Below are positions 45,701 through 57,003 of a DNA stretch of 64,000 bases, one piece after another. The position numbers and the translations under genes are program-made. Numbering within the stretch: position 1 is the first letter of the stretch; every line of letters begins with the position of its first letter. Source of the DNA: Paragorgia papillata (taxonomy: Eukaryota; Cnidaria; Anthozoa; Scleralcyonacea; Coralliidae); the NCBI GenBank assembly GCA_035771165.1, contig JAWNZC010000349.1, forward strand, positions 248,001 through 312,000, read 5' to 3'. Under the pieces are notes generated by a model. It saw nothing but the letters and a program-made list of their open reading frames with translations, made no database searches and was not told the origin of the DNA.

Positions 45701-48700
45701 CACGAGAATCGCAGAGCTAAAATTCGCTCTCAAATCCGTCGAAGAAACGGTAAAATACCACTAGGCCTTCTATTTTTATTTTCGGATTTTCTGGAGAATT
45801 CGGAGCTTATTTATACTACGGGAGCCTGGGGATCACGAAGCGAATTTAATTTGGCGGCCAGCGCCCACAGTGGCTTCCAGCTGTTTGCGCACGGAAAAGC
45901 CTATTTCTAGGCTGTGTGGAACCGATTTCCGTGCAGTTCCGAGAGTCGTTATGTCAGGCGGAAATTGTTGCCCAACCAACTCAAACCTGATTGGACACCG
46001 AATAACAAACAAGTTCAAATTTTTTCTGCAGTGGGAGTAGGGAACAGTAAGAATTGTTCACAACAGACAAAGTGCGAAATGTTATCTCTAAATTATGAGC
46101 AGTCTAATATCCTAAAAGTGGCAATTAGTGGGCACAATGTCTTTATAACAGGACAAGGTGGTTCTGGCAAGTCGTTTCTTGCTAAAGAAATTTTCAAAAA
46201 GCTAACTTTAGTTGGGAAAGAAATTGCGATAATCTGTTCCACCGGAATTGCATGTACAGCGATTGCATGGTAACATAGCAAACTCAGTTAGCACTGTCCA
46301 TTCGTTTTATGATTTGGGTACAGCTGATCTGCCCGTGGTCATCTGTCGTGGATCGTTCCCTGACAAACAATTTGGTTTGTGAGCGAGTGCGAGCTTATGT
46401 TTGTATTATATGGGATGAAATCAGTATCATGGAGCATGGTAAGCAGACGGGTTTTTGAAATAGCCAACATGATACACCACAAATTATCGAGTGATCAGTG
46501 TGATGCGTTTAAACTCATGGGAGGAAAGCAGCTAATCTTTATAGTAGGTGATTTTCTTCAGTGAATTACTTCTCAAAGGGTTTGTTGTGACCAATTCTTG
46601 CTGTCCCCTACTCCCACTGCAGAAAAAAATTGAACTTGTTTGTTATTCGGTGTCCAATCAGGTTTGAGTTGGTTGGGCAACAATCTCCGCCTGACATAAC
46701 GACTTCCGGAACTGCATGCACAGACAATCGGTTCCACGGATACTCAAAGTCGTATTTTACCGTTTCTTCGACGGATTTGAGCAACAAGCCAGCTTGCAAG
46801 TGAAAGGTAAACATGCTGTGTTTTACATCTTCATCGAGGTTGACATTTAACTGAACTGACTTGTGTCTGTGAATGCTGTATGTGGTTTGCTTTAATATAT
46901 GTAATTTTCTTTATTTTTACTTGCATTGTTTATTGTGGTGTTAGTAAAGTTATACAAAATAAACACGATCACGTCTTATAAATCAAGTGTGTGTATTTAA
47001 TATTACCAATACCTGGTACATGCATTTTAATACTAGTTTATACTATTCATCGTCTATTCACAAATTGTGTTTTGAGATCTGGTTGTTTTTTAAATTTTTT
47101 TATCATGCAGTCAAAGGTTCAAATTGTCAATGGGCGTTGTTTGTGATCACTAGTTGTAATGAAGTTAATCAGGTGAATGTTTTGCCCGACCCGGGGGAGG
47201 GAGGGCATACCCAGGGGCATTTGAGCACCACTTGATAGGCAATCTTTGTCAAATTTTCCCCTGTCTTGAGTTAGAGCACAACATGTTTTTGTTTAGATAT
47301 ATTTTCTTGCATAAAGAAATTATGTGTTCAGTCTGGTTAGCTGTTATGATTGCTGGAATCAAACTCTTCGACTCTTTTCAATAAAATTTCAGCTACCACA
47401 AAGTTAAAAAACAAAAGTCTGATTGAAAAGTAAACAAAAGTTCAAACATGTATTATTTGCGTGACAAAAAGTAGCCTCCGTAGCAGGCGTTCTGTTCTGG
47501 AGGAGAGCGCATCCTCTCCCCCAGAACAGAACGATATATAGCATGCATGAGCAGTGCTGTTGATAATGCTGAACATTGCGGCCTTTAAAATGAATGACTT
47601 CCGATATCATTATGTGAGATCTGTGAACCACATCTAAACAGTTTATTAACAATAACTAAAATATTAAAGTGTAATATGTACACAAAATGTCACAATACCG
47701 GGAACTTTCCCGGTGCGCCCCCTTTCCCTGTGCGCCCCCTTTCCCTGTGCGCCCCCTTGTTTTCCGTTTCAGGCGCCCCCACAAAGACAATTAACAAACT
47801 ACAACTCATAACGTAAACATTATAAAATACAGTTGTTACTAGTTGCATTGCTAGGTTACTAGTTGCATATTACTAGGCTACTAGTCGTAATCTCCAAACA
47901 CAATGATATACAATTTGTATTTCTAAACTACTGACTCTGCATGTAATTGTGTTATCTTTTCTTTGTTATTCATTCTTCATTATAATAAATTTTGTAACTG
48001 TAAGACTAAGAGTATATAGTTGAATCGTGGAACAGTAATCCACTTGTGCCTTAAATATATACTCATACTTAGTATAATCTATTAAATGTTGTGTAGTCAC
48101 AAAAACAAATATGGGCATACACAATACATAAAATTGTGCTTAAAATTATTCATGCCGCTCTCAAAATCTAGGAAATACGATTTCAGAGGCTCAAAAATTT
48201 CCCAGAGACTGGAACGCCCTGGGCGCACAAAGGCACACCCCGGCCGGGACCATGAGAGCATTCAGGCTTTGCACTCATGCAACCAGGCGCCCCTTTCATA
48301 TAATTTCCCGGTAACTTTTCTGCTGCCAGTCCGCCCCATACATATAGTTCGAGATATAGTTAAAGCAATGTCATGATGGCTTTCTGTATATGAATTCTAT
48401 GTTGTCCCAATCTAGGTTGTCCATGCATGTAAGTTTATAATAGTAGTCAATAAAAAATTGTTCTTTGTAAAACAAGTGAGTGCGCTTTCTAACTAGCTTT
48501 CTAACATGTCCTCCTCCACCAATCTCATTCTCCACATCGCCATGCCCATAGCGGGCGTCTTGTTGTGTATAGTTTACTTTTTAAAAAGCCAAATAGTTGG
48601 CCTGGGTTTCCTGTGGTTCAATGTGTTCACAGACATAGTTATTGGTCAGTATAATGTCGCTAGCAAGTATCTCGATATTATATACGCTTACAGCCGCACG

Positions 48701-51700
48701 CCGATTGTGGTAAAAGTCTAGACCAGACCAGACCTTCATTGAATTACTCAAATAATATTAAACAGGCAATCGTGTTTTATGTATTGCGAATTGCGTTTTC
48801 TATCGGAGAATTAGATTGTGTTTTGACTTTTGTCTGTGACCAATGTGTTTAGACTTTTAAGCCAGGGTCATGGGGGGTAAGAACCTCGAGCTCCTGGGGG
48901 GGGGGGGTGGCATTTTGGATTTCTAAAGCCATAAATTACATAATTTTGTTGTTACCAAACCATAAGATAGAATGATGCATGTCAGAATATCTTTAGATTT
49001 CTTTATAAATGTAAAAACTTCGTAAATGTAAAAACAAGTTGGAGACCTTACGCTATGTGCACACAGTAACGTTTCCGAGCGTTTAACCTCATAACCTGAG
49101 CATAACCTGCGCATGTGTGTGATTGCAGCTTTCATAACAATTTCAGTACCTTTTATGACCTTTTATCCAAAACACCTCCACCTATTCACTGCGATTTCGC
49201 AGTAGCCCGAGTGAACGCCTGACCAGGCGTCTTGTTAATAATAATTTCAGTTTGCGCGAACTTTACCGGACAACAAAACTCATGCACATATGACCAAATA
49301 TTTTTCTCTAATTGGCTAGTTAGAAACCCACCTGGGTTTCATCACCAGTAAATCGTGGGTTTTGTCAGTAAATTTTGACCCCCCCCCCCCACCCCCCACC
49401 CCAATCAAAATGTCCTCGGTACGCCACTGCCTTTTAGAATATTAAATTTGGATAGCCTACGGGGAGGGGGAAGGTGAAACTTCCCTTACATGTATAAATC
49501 AAAGCTCCCCAAGATAATACTTGAAACTTTTTTGACCTCCAAAAAAAAATGTTTGTCTATTTGTGGATTTGAAACTCACTTCAAAACACTGGAAATAGCA
49601 ATTATTCAATCGGTGATTCTAGAAAAAAATATAATTTATCTGTGGAGTATACCTGGGGGACCCTCTATTAATTAAAAGTGGATTGAGGTTTTAATCATTG
49701 ATGTTCCTTGTCCTATGTAAGCCTCCTGCCCACTCATATTAGTCTTCTCCCCTCAACATTATGTTATTGAAGCTACGTACATGACTATAAGGAGGTCTCA
49801 AAACTGAAAAAAAAAATTGGGGGAGGGGGACTTTTTAAAACACAAACTTGCCTTATGTTCATGAGGCCTGACCTTTTTTTTAGAGAGGAGGAAGTTTGTG
49901 GTATGCAACACAATTTTTTTAATATGTTAATTTTTTTTTCATGTGTTAATTTTTTTGTTAATTATTTTTATTGCTTTTACGATGCAGTTTACATGAGTGA
50001 TATTTGTAAGAAGGGTGACCATGTTGTTGCATTCCATGCACAAGAAATATCTACTCTGCCCACTGCTCCTCACCCATGTAAGTAAAAATTGAATATTATA
50101 TATGGCTTCATACGATTATTTTTGTTGGGTACTTTTAGTTGAAGTACAACAACAGTAACTGTGCATGCAGTCAACATTATCTTTCAGACGTCTCCACCAT
50201 GGGGAATTAACTGAGTGTACATATATGAGGGGTTGTGAGCACGAAAGCGTGGCTATATTATAACATCAGGCTGGTAAAATATTTACGGAGACTAAATTAT
50301 TAAATAACAAATTGTCCAGGCCTACCAATTTTACCATCAGTAACCTACTGCTATTAAGCCGTATCTGAAATCTTCAGCTCCAGTTTTAATAAAGTAATTT
50401 TAATTATTTGAAAAAGCTTACAGGTATAATATTACATTATGCTATATTAATCGTTACATGTATTACATTATAGCATTATACAGTAAAGTGACTTTATTTA
50501 TTGACTACATGTATATAAACAATAAATATTTGAACACTTAAGAACAACTAGTATTTTGGGTAGCAAATGAAAAAAGTCCACAGCACTACAAAAGATGATG
50601 ACTTGTACATTCAACCATAATTCAATGTGATTCAAGCACTGTACTGTATGTGAAAGAATATTGTAATTTATTATATGAAATTTGTAAATAAAAATAATAA
50701 AATAATAATAATAAAATAACACACACCAACACCCCCCGGAATAGGTTTTCTTTCACATGCTCCCCTCTGAGATGTGCTGAAGAATCAAATCCCCTTGGAA
50801 TCCCAGGTGGGGGGGGGGGGGGCAATTTGGATTTGACTGATACATAAAGAACAGTCCTAACAAGAAATAAGTCAGTGTAATGGTATAAAAACAGAAACTT
50901 CAATTTTCTTTGTGACAGGTGTTTTCAGCTTATTGATTTTTTCAGCTTTTATTTCAACTATTATTGTGTTCTTGTGTCGTTGTGGTGCTGATTGACAAAT
51001 TCCTTTTGTAATTTAACAGATGGTTTTGATTATTATGAAGAGTGGCAAAAACTCCTGAAGACGATTGATGATGAGGCAAAAGTTTTGCTCAGACATTATG
51101 GTGATACTCTCAAGACTAACACAGATGTAAGTGTATGCAATTATTTCTTCTTGTAATTATTACATCAAGAGAAAAACCCAGGGGTGCATGCTTGCCCGCG
51201 AAACCCTGTGTTATCGTGTTGTCATTTTTGCAAGTTGAACCCCGTTGCTTCGTCTGTGCCATATGACCTACTCACCTAGTACTGTTCTCCTTAATAGGGT
51301 TAATAACTGCATGGGCCCTGAACATCATATTTTTCTAGTCCTTGCAGGCACTTTAACTAAGTGCAATATTATTGAAGCAAAATCCACTTTACATTTTATC
51401 GAAATGTTTTTCCAGTTTTGGTCGCCATATTCGATTTTCGCATAAAGAAAACTACCACCTGAAAACTGTCATCCTATCATAATCAACTCTCTGTGAGTTT
51501 GATTCTCCATCACTGAAAGCAGGAAGTAGCTGCGTTTTCGTTGAGGATCCTTGAATGATAACCAAACATATTTCTGGTGCGTACAAAATTCAAAATTTTC
51601 TAGGGGAACATGACTGTCTAGATCCAGGGATAGAAGTTCGTGCCTTCACCGTACACTAAAGGTGAAGTAATACGAGCAACAAATTGCTGCAACATTAATT

Positions 51701-52305
51701 GTTGCGGACCGCAACACTTGCGGTGCAAGTTGAATAACGTTGTTGCACGTATTACCACCCACCTTAAACATTGTCACACAACAATGATTTTGTTGTAAGT
51801 TGAATCAGCATGTTGCTGCAGCAAGTAGACTGAACTGGAGTCTACTTTTTTCAACAAATGTTTTCAACTTGCAACAAAATCATTGTTGCGTGACAATGTT
51901 TAGGGTGGGTGGTAATACGTACAACAAAACGTTTCAACTTGCAACGCAACTTTTGTTGCGTTGCAAGTTGAAGAAAAATGTTGCCCGTATTAGTTCACCT
52001 TAAGCTAAATTTACAATTTGATCACCCAATTGTCACAGGTCCTGGTTAAGAGCTTGAATTTAGTTTCAAAACGATTATCTTTGAGTTTAATTATTTTTCA
52101 GATTAATTTTAAACTAGTCAAGCAAGGTGGCAAACCTGGCGAGCTTATTTGCAAAAACAGTGAAGAGGAAAACGCGAAGCTCATTGTTTTGGGATGTCGT
52201 GGGCAGAGCGCTGTTCGACGTACATTTCTTGGAAGTGTCAGTGATTACGTTGTTCACCACAGTCATGTACCTGTCTGTGTTGTTCCACCTCAACAGTCAA
52301 CATAG
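42730..52305 (+). CDS. Universal stress protein C, complete four-exon gene
   Basis: Exons are 42730-42826, 49988-50077, 51020-51126 and 52102-52305, giving 165 codons plus stop with phases 1,1,0 and GT-AG borders. It is a single UspA-fold domain. The N-terminus is MTEAGQITEITEDQRIVLIA followed by the VDGSEHSERAF loop. The last exon holds the nucleotide-binding motif GCRGQSAVRRTFLGS and ends in VVPPQQST. Residues such as CKKGDHVVAFHAQE in exon 2 and the RHYGDTLKTN helix in exon 3 match USP D closely. It is a tandem partner of D. Intron 1 (7.2 kb) contains a Tc1-type MITE, a large inverted repeat and a PIF1-like helicase fragment. Intron 3 contains a 350-bp TIR element ending about 100 bp before the last exon. 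Start choice: the only ATG before the conserved strand, shared with D. Confidence 0.93.
43495..43645. mobile_element. Tc1/mariner-like MITE
   Basis: The ends TACAGTAAAAACCCGCTAAC and GTTAGCGGGGTTTTACTGTA are inverted repeats with TA at the borders, and the pairing continues through AAGAACCT/AGGTTCTT. A diverged end of a similar type is near 31792 (TACAGTCAAACCTGTATATA). Confidence 0.8.
43783..44036. repeat. Inverted repeat in USP C intron 1, left arm
   Basis: It is the complement of 45281-45475. Shared blocks include AGTAGAGCGAGACAT, CACTGATCTATATAAGAG, ACTGGATAGAGCATC and TGGATGGTCCCAC. About 65 bp extra in the left arm carries a further small inverted pair (ATCACGAGGTGTATTCTCAT with AAGAATACACTTCGTGAT). 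Confidence 0.75.
45281..45475. repeat. Inverted repeat in USP C intron 1, right arm
   Basis: This is the complementary arm of 43783-44036, separated by about 1.2 kb without a recognisable gene. The two arms could bound a larger foldback or a non-autonomous element. Confidence 0.75.
45915..46044. repeat. Inverted repeat flanking helicase fragment, left arm
   Basis: It contains CCCAACCAACTCAAACCTGA, TTGGACACCGAATAACAAAC and CTGCAGTGGGAGTAGGG. All occur in complement at 46604-46742. Confidence 0.85.
46081..46562 (+). pseudogene. PIF1-like helicase fragment, frameshifted
   Basis: The frame from 46081 begins LSLNYEQSNILK and has a Walker A, GQGGSGKS (about 46153-46176), followed by the stretch ICSTGIACTAI. 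In other frames come VHSFYDLG, then the Walker B type IIWDEISIMEH (about 46405-46437), then GGKQLIFIVGDFLQ (46521-46562) ending in a stop. These three motifs in this order are typical of PIF1/RRM3 superfamily 1B DNA helicases. Frames change at least twice, and the C-terminal helicase half is missing. Inverted repeats at both sides suggest that a mobile element carried it. Helitrons carry PIF1-type helicases, but no Rep domain is seen. Confidence 0.75.
46604..46742. repeat. Inverted repeat flanking helicase fragment, right arm
   Basis: It is the complement of 45915-46044: CCCTACTCCCACTGCAG, GTTTGTTATTCGGTGTCCAA and TCAGGTTTGAGTTGGTTGGG. Confidence 0.85.
46743..49987. other. Remaining USP C intron 1, no gene recognised
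   Basis: AT-rich sequence. A threefold TTTCCCTGTGCGCCCCC repeat lies at about 47705-47757. CGGTACGCCACTG at 49418-49430 looks like an hAT-type end without a visible partner. A 71-codon frame at 48506-48721 is not supported by splice sites or family. Confidence 0.5.
51657..52004. mobile_element. 350-bp TIR element before USP C exon 4
   Basis: CTAAAGGTGAAGTAATACGA at the left pairs with CCGTATTAGTTCACCTTAA at the right. Subterminal arms include GGTAATACGT and ACGTATTACC plus CAACTTGCAACAAAATCATT and AATGATTTTGTTGTAAGTTG. Many GTTGC/GCAAC repeats occur. No frame. Confidence 0.75.
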
Positions 52306-53978
52306 ACATTAAAATGAACCAATCATCAAAGACGAATATACTTTAATACTTACTTAGTCACCTAAAAAATTTGGCCTTTTTTAGCAATTTGGCCTTTTTT
52401 GGCCTGGTGATTTGCCCGATTTTTGTGGCCGATTTGGCATTTTACGTCACACGAGTCATTTAGCAACCCTGCATGCACGGTAAGGCTGTCAGACACGGCA
52501 CGACTTTTACTAATACCACTTTCATAACATTAAATATTCTTTTATGTGCATCTAAATGAGCCTTCCTAGCCTCGTTATGAAGCAAAGATTCTTTTAAATC
52601 GCAAACACACAAACGAGGTCAGAAATGCTTATTAAGATGTACATAAAAGAATATTCAGACTAGTCACCATTAAAGTAGTCTGTAGAGTTGAAGGTTTATA
52701 CCGTGATAGGCCGCGTGATTGGATTGGAGTCACTGAATTGGAGTCAGTGACTCACTGATCTGCAGTTTTACTTTTCTGCTTCAAACCAGCTTTATAAGTA
52801 TCCCTCAGTGAATGAATGCCTATCTAAGCTTGTTTATGTGGATGTATATGAATTTTGTCGAATATCAGAGATATATCTTAATTAATCTTTTGAAGGTGGG
52901 GGATGTCAACACGATGCATCTTTTATGACGAGAAAAGTCAGTATATTGAGTTCAGTTTTCTTATTAGTAAATTGCATGTCTTCTGTCAATGACCGACCTT
53001 TCAGAGGAAACATTAAATCATTCGGACCTTGTTCTGGTTGTTAAAAAGTATAGATCGATTCGAGAAGCAAAGTCCAAAAAGAAATATTCAAAGCCATTTC
53101 CACGATGAACAACTACCAGAATGCTTTGCTAGTATCCTTTATTTATTACCACTAGAAGACTGGCAAAGCATTCTGGGGGTTGTACTCACCCAACGCCATG
53201 CAACGCCATCGTGCAAATGGTCTATTGCGCACGCGTTCGGCGTCTTTCGTTCGCATGCGCAGGCTACTCCGTTGTCTTCCCAGATGTGTGAGTTGATTTA
53301 TGCAAGCATAATACTACCATTTAATTTGCAACTTCCCTTGAACCGTGCCACATGCAGTTCACACGTATTTTTACGTTGTAAGAATACATTTTTTAGAGGA
53401 AAATCTTGACACTTCAACAATAGCCTAATTTATTTATTTATTTATTTATTTGCTTTGCCACAACATTATATCACATGAATACAACAAGTAACATAGTGGC
53501 TGGGAGAAAAACAGGACTATCGCCGCAATTGACATCAATCAGCTGTCAAAAAATGGGTTCGTGATTAATCATATGCTTGTTTAAGTGTCAAAATTTTCAT
53601 CTAAAAAAGGCATTTTTAAAACGTAAACTGTGGCACGACGGTTCACGGGAGGTTGCAAATGGAATTATATAGGCGACTGTGTCTGGGAAAATGGGTGGGA
53701 ACTCTGCAGAGACTCTGCTCCAGTGATCTAAAGTTCGAATGTTTTGTGATTAATGTTTTGTGTGAGCACTGCGGAATTTGTGGAATGTCAGATGAAATTC
53801 GTTTTGTCTGTGTTGACATAACCTGCGATCATGCGTTTCTTTTCCGGAGGGGGAGAGGGAGGGAAAGGGCCGGGAGAGGGAGGGAAAGACGCGAGGGGAG
53901 AGGGCCCTGGGCCGTTTTGAGGGCCTGATTGCAGGTTGTCCGTTCTCACGCGGGCCCGCAGGGCCTCTGAGCTCGTGA

Positions 53979-54313
53979 TCACAGAATAGAAATACGACCA
54001 GAAGTCCAACTCGCGTGACAACTTGTCCGCATTTCTTTAATGCGCATGCGCGATATTTTACGCCATCCTACGCAATCCTATCGATTCCTACGCAATGTCC
54101 ATGTCCTACGCAATGTCCATCCTGGCAAGTTCCCCCGGCAGTTTTAACCTTCTTTTGAAGGTCCAAACTGCCGGGGGAACTTGCCAGGATTGCGTAGGAT
54201 GGCGTAGGATGGCGAGGAATCAAGATGCGCGAGGCGACATGCGCGAGGATAGAAACTTCAAAGGTTCCGACGCGAGTTGGACTTCGATCGGTCGTATTTC
54301 CATTCTGTGTCGT
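53979..54313. repeat. Palindromic element upstream of USP D
   Basis: CACAGAATAGAAATACGACC (53979) pairs with GGTCGTATTTCCATTCTGTG (about 54290-54309), and GAAGTCCAACTCGCG with CGCGAGTTGGACTTC. At the centre lies a perfect hairpin: 54121-54144 and 54165-54188 are exact complements of 24 bp (core AAGTTCCCCCGGCAG) with a 20-nt loop. It ends about 180 bp before the USP D ATG. Confidence 0.85.
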
Positions 54314-54457
54314 GATGCATTTGATGACGGCGAATTTTAGGTGGAAGGGATCTGGAACGTGCGGTAGTGCATGATCTTCAGACTTCAGCAATTAAGATAT
54401 ATTCCATGTGCAAGCGTAAACTGTGAAAGCTGTTGATTGCAAGTTGTGAGATCCTTC

Positions 54458-54467
54458 TTTTATAGTT
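54458..54467 (+). promoter_or_regulatory. TATA-like element of USP D
   Basis: TTTTATAGTT lies 23 bp before the ATG, conserved with USP C (42688-42697) where it is 33 bp before. If used, the 5' UTR would be very short. Confidence 0.4.
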
Positions 54468-54489
54468 TAGAACTTTCTTTAGTACAAAA

Positions 54490-56964
54490 ATGACTGAGGC
54501 AGGCCAGACAACCAAAACGACAGAGGACCAAAGAAATGTTTTAATAGCCGTGGACGGAAGTGAACATTCGGAACGGGCCTTCAAGTGTGAGTATTTACGT
54601 TCAATTATTTTGCAGAATTTAGTAATTTACAAGGCGAAAAAGCGTTTGAATTTATATAAAATTGAGCTATTGCTGTAATATTTACTGTGAGAAGAATAGC
54701 AGTAACTCAGTAAGGATGTGTTTTAAAAATCGACTAAAAAAACAAGAGTTGATGCATATATCGTTGTTGACGTGACTGAGTAGCTGCGACATTTCTTGCA
54801 CCTTTCCTTGTTACAGATTTACAGTAAACTTTGTCTTCAATCCTGAATTGAAGAGCTTCTGCCAAATCGAATATTAAACTTCTGTAGTGTGTAAATTTAT
54901 TTTCGAAGCAACTGCAGAATAAACGCCACTTTTGAACTCTCTTGTAAGTCTTCAAAGAACTGCAAATTATAAACTGAGCTTAATTACATGTAGGTTCCAA
55001 TATTATTAATAATTATACCTTTAATCTAAATTTCAAAATAGCATTGCATTCTCCAGTTTAGGCTAATAATTTGTTTTTTAATTTAACTCAGAGTGCAGTA
55101 AGTTACATGTATAAAAGACAGAGGTTTGATATTTCCCCATATTAAAATGACCAATTGGTTGAGGTTAATTTATTATATGGCTAATTTTTAGTGCTTACAA
55201 CAGTATATGTCAGATTGTTCATTGTCTGACTCAAACATGATTTGGTGCTTAAGGCCACATAAAAAAAATTACTTGTTTAGTGTCCCCACCTGACCTGAGA
55301 AAAGCCCCCGACCTCCAAATATTTATTTTTTATTTTTCAAAAAACCCTATAAATTTAGTGCAAAAACTCTCAAAACAACGTTTTACCTGTAGTATTAAAA
55401 ATGGTGATTTGCGCTTTGCTTTATGCCCTGGATGGGTTCAGACCTCAAACTTATTCTCGTACCCAGACCCTTACATGTTCTACGCCTGTGCATTATTATA
55501 AACCTCAACTCATTTTATTTTCTGTTTAATAAAACATGAGTGAGTGAAAACAAATACATCTTTGTTAGACCACCAATGGCATTTGTGATATTCTCTGTGG
55601 CCAAGGAAGGCTGTAGTATGCTGCTCTCATCTATACTATGGCTGTAGAAACACCCTGTAGTATAGATGAGAGCGGTGCCCCTGTAGGGCAAAAAGAAAAG
55701 AAAAAACTTACAAAAAAAACCCCAACTCCCTCCCAACCTGGAACAATTGAAATAGGTGGACGCTAAACAAGTAATTTTTTTTATGTGGCCTAATTTAATG
55801 AATTTTCAAAATTTCCTTTAGCATTTTTGTAAACAAAATGACTGACAAAACCTGTAATTCGGACTAGTCCATCACTGGTAAATAATGGAGCAGCATGTGA
55901 TGTATCAGGGGGTACTCTTTGGAATTCAGGGTAGGGGTGTACCACTGAACCTTTTAAACCTTGCATGACCCTGTTCCACACTAAGGAATTAGATAATTAT
56001 TTACATTTGTGACCTTGTTTCAGACAAAAATGACAAAAAATGGTACCATGATGTTCAAAACAAGAAAGAAGAAAAACCTACCCTGTGCCAGACTAAATAA
56101 CTGGTGGTGTAAAAAAATAGACCCTGTTCCAGACTCACTAAAAGAGTGATTTATTTACAGTACCCTGTTCTAGACTAAAAATGGCCAAACAAAACCATAC
56201 CCTTTACAGCAGCAAGTTGCCGTATATCGAATATATGGGAGTACCCCCCCTGGGCTAGAAATACAGTATGCTGATATTTCCTTCAAGAATAAAACCTTAA
56301 GGTCTTATGTAAGATCTTACAAGATCATGCAAGATCATGCAAGATCTTAGTAACAAGATCATACAAGATCTTACAAGATTATACAAGATCATACAAGATC
56401 TTACAAGATTTTACAAGATCTTACTTGTAAGATCTTACAGGATCTTACAAGATATCATACAAGATCTTACAAGATCATCATACAAGATCATACAAGATCA
56501 TACAAGATTTTATGGTATCTTATAAAATCTTGTAAAATCTTGTAAAATCATACAAAATCTAGCCAAGATTATATAAGATCTTACATTAACGATACTAAAT
56601 CATACAAGGTTTTAAAAGAAGATAAGGTTTTATAAGATGTTACAGCATGTCATATACTGTAGCTGTCATGGTAAATTAAGAAATAACTACATGATTGCAA
56701 AAAATTTAATGGTAGAAATTAAATTACAGAACATAACTATACTATACTGGATATTTTAGTTGCTTAATATCTATATTATCTTAAATGAAGAGAGGATTTA
56801 CAACAATTAGTAATAATAATAATGTGAGAAATCTGACTGCCCCAAACTGGGAATCAAACTCAGGGTTTCAGAATCAATGCATCGGCATTCTGACCAGAGC
56901 TATTGAGACAGGGTCAGGACAATCAATTAGTCAAACCTTCACATATTTTGCAATTTTTCACATA

Positions 56965-57003
<39 letters not shown>

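Noticed and set aside
48506..48721. 71-codon frame with two hydrophobic stretches
   Set aside because: Lies in USP C intron 1, no splice or promoter support and no family recognised.
53029..53409. 126-codon frame
   Set aside because: Contains an internal inverted repeat (53116-53129 with 53163-53176) typical of a small element and no recognised domain.
56337..56525. Frame rich in KIIQDLTR
   Set aside because: Translation of the AAGATCTTAC-type repeat array.
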